Source: Sphingobium sp. KCTC 72723
GTDB taxonomy: Bacteria > Pseudomonadota > Alphaproteobacteria > Sphingomonadales > Sphingomonadaceae
Assembly: GCF_014280435.1 (NCBI RefSeq)
Contig: NZ_CP060388.1
Coordinates: forward strand, 248,001-312,000
Reading direction: 5' to 3'
DNA length: 64,000 bases
The stretch's first letter is position 1; every line of letters begins with the position of its first letter. Below are positions 63,888 through 64,000 of this stretch, piece after piece. Under the pieces are notes generated by a model. The model saw only the letters and a list, made by a program, of their open reading frames with translations. It was not told where the DNA came from and made no database searches. Made by a program: the position numbers and the translations under genes.

Positions 63888-64000
63888 TTAACCTCGGAGC
63901 TTTCGGATCAGTCGCTTCCACTGGTCCTCGCTGCTCATCCAGTCCGGGTTATCTGGTCTGCGAGGCGAGGGAGCAAATCGTTCAGGATGGCCCCTACAGC
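63888..64000 (-). CDS. C-terminal end of an unidentified protein (5' end outside the window)
   Basis: The frame is open from the window edge to TAA at 63888-63890, encoding 37 residues with PDNPDWMSSEDQWKRLIRKL. It is GC-rich, like the chromosome rather than the Pycsar unit. No family is recognised from this piece. It is the nearest gene on the right flank of the Pycsar genes, so the rest of it would show whether the island continues. Confidence 0.4.
   Translation of the reverse strand, partial: CRGHPERFAPSPRRPDNPDWMSSEDQWKRLIRKLRG

Overview
This is about 64 kb of chromosome from an alphaproteobacterium of the Sphingomonadales (Sphingobium/Sphingomonas/Novosphingobium type). Three things point there. 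The DNA is GC-rich with strong third-position GC. The conserved blocks have the alphaproteobacterial order rpsB-tsf-pyrH-frr-uppS-cdsA-dxr-rseP-bamA-skp-fabZ. No lpxD or lpxA lies beside fabZ, which suits a group that builds its outer membrane with glycosphingolipid instead of LPS. The assignment comes from gene content only, because no rRNA gene is present.

Layout. Positions 1-31.5 kb are mostly core genome: the 3' end of glmS, a fused acetyltransferase/amidohydrolase, icd, psd-pssA, the translation and envelope block (6.2-17.2 kb), rpmE, aroK-aroB, a xerD-like recombinase, accA, an M48 protease, two small Flp pilins, mutT, bfd-bfr, a DUF418 membrane protein, a methyltransferase and purL. 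From 31.6 to 34.5 kb there are palindromic intergenic repeats and then an IS91-type element that pairs a HUH transposase with a tyrosine recombinase. From 34.5 to 41 kb come a lipoprotein, xseB-ispA-coaD, a cyclophilin, queA, an AT-richer orphan gene, a small transporter-like protein, tRNA-Ala(CGC) and a threonine dehydratase.

From 41.3 to 57.3 kb lies a long same-strand catabolic cluster: LysR regulator, amidohydrolase, FAD aromatic hydroxylase, DUF336 protein, extradiol-type VOC dioxygenase, fumarylacetoacetate-hydrolase-type enzyme, TonB receptor, three alpha/beta hydrolases, a Tat-exported GH1 beta-glucosidase and a GH106 alpha-L-rhamnosidase. Read together, these look like uptake and deglycosylation of a rhamnosyl-glucoside of a plant phenolic, possibly a flavonoid rutinoside, followed by ring hydroxylation and meta-cleavage.

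From 57.3 to 64 kb the chromosome is disturbed. After a TIGR02186 and a TauE/SafE gene, a secreted or outer-membrane protein gene is split by an IS66-family element. Its terminal inverted repeats and 8-bp target duplication are visible, and removing it restores one reading frame. The neighbouring NfrB/BcsA-like glycosyltransferase has lost its 5' part. Directly at that junction sits an AT-richer two-gene unit: a class III nucleotide cyclase followed one base later by a three-helix membrane protein of the DUF5706/Pycsar-effector type. I interpret this as a Pycsar cyclic-pyrimidine antiphage system (PycC plus PycTM). It is the most notable system in the window.
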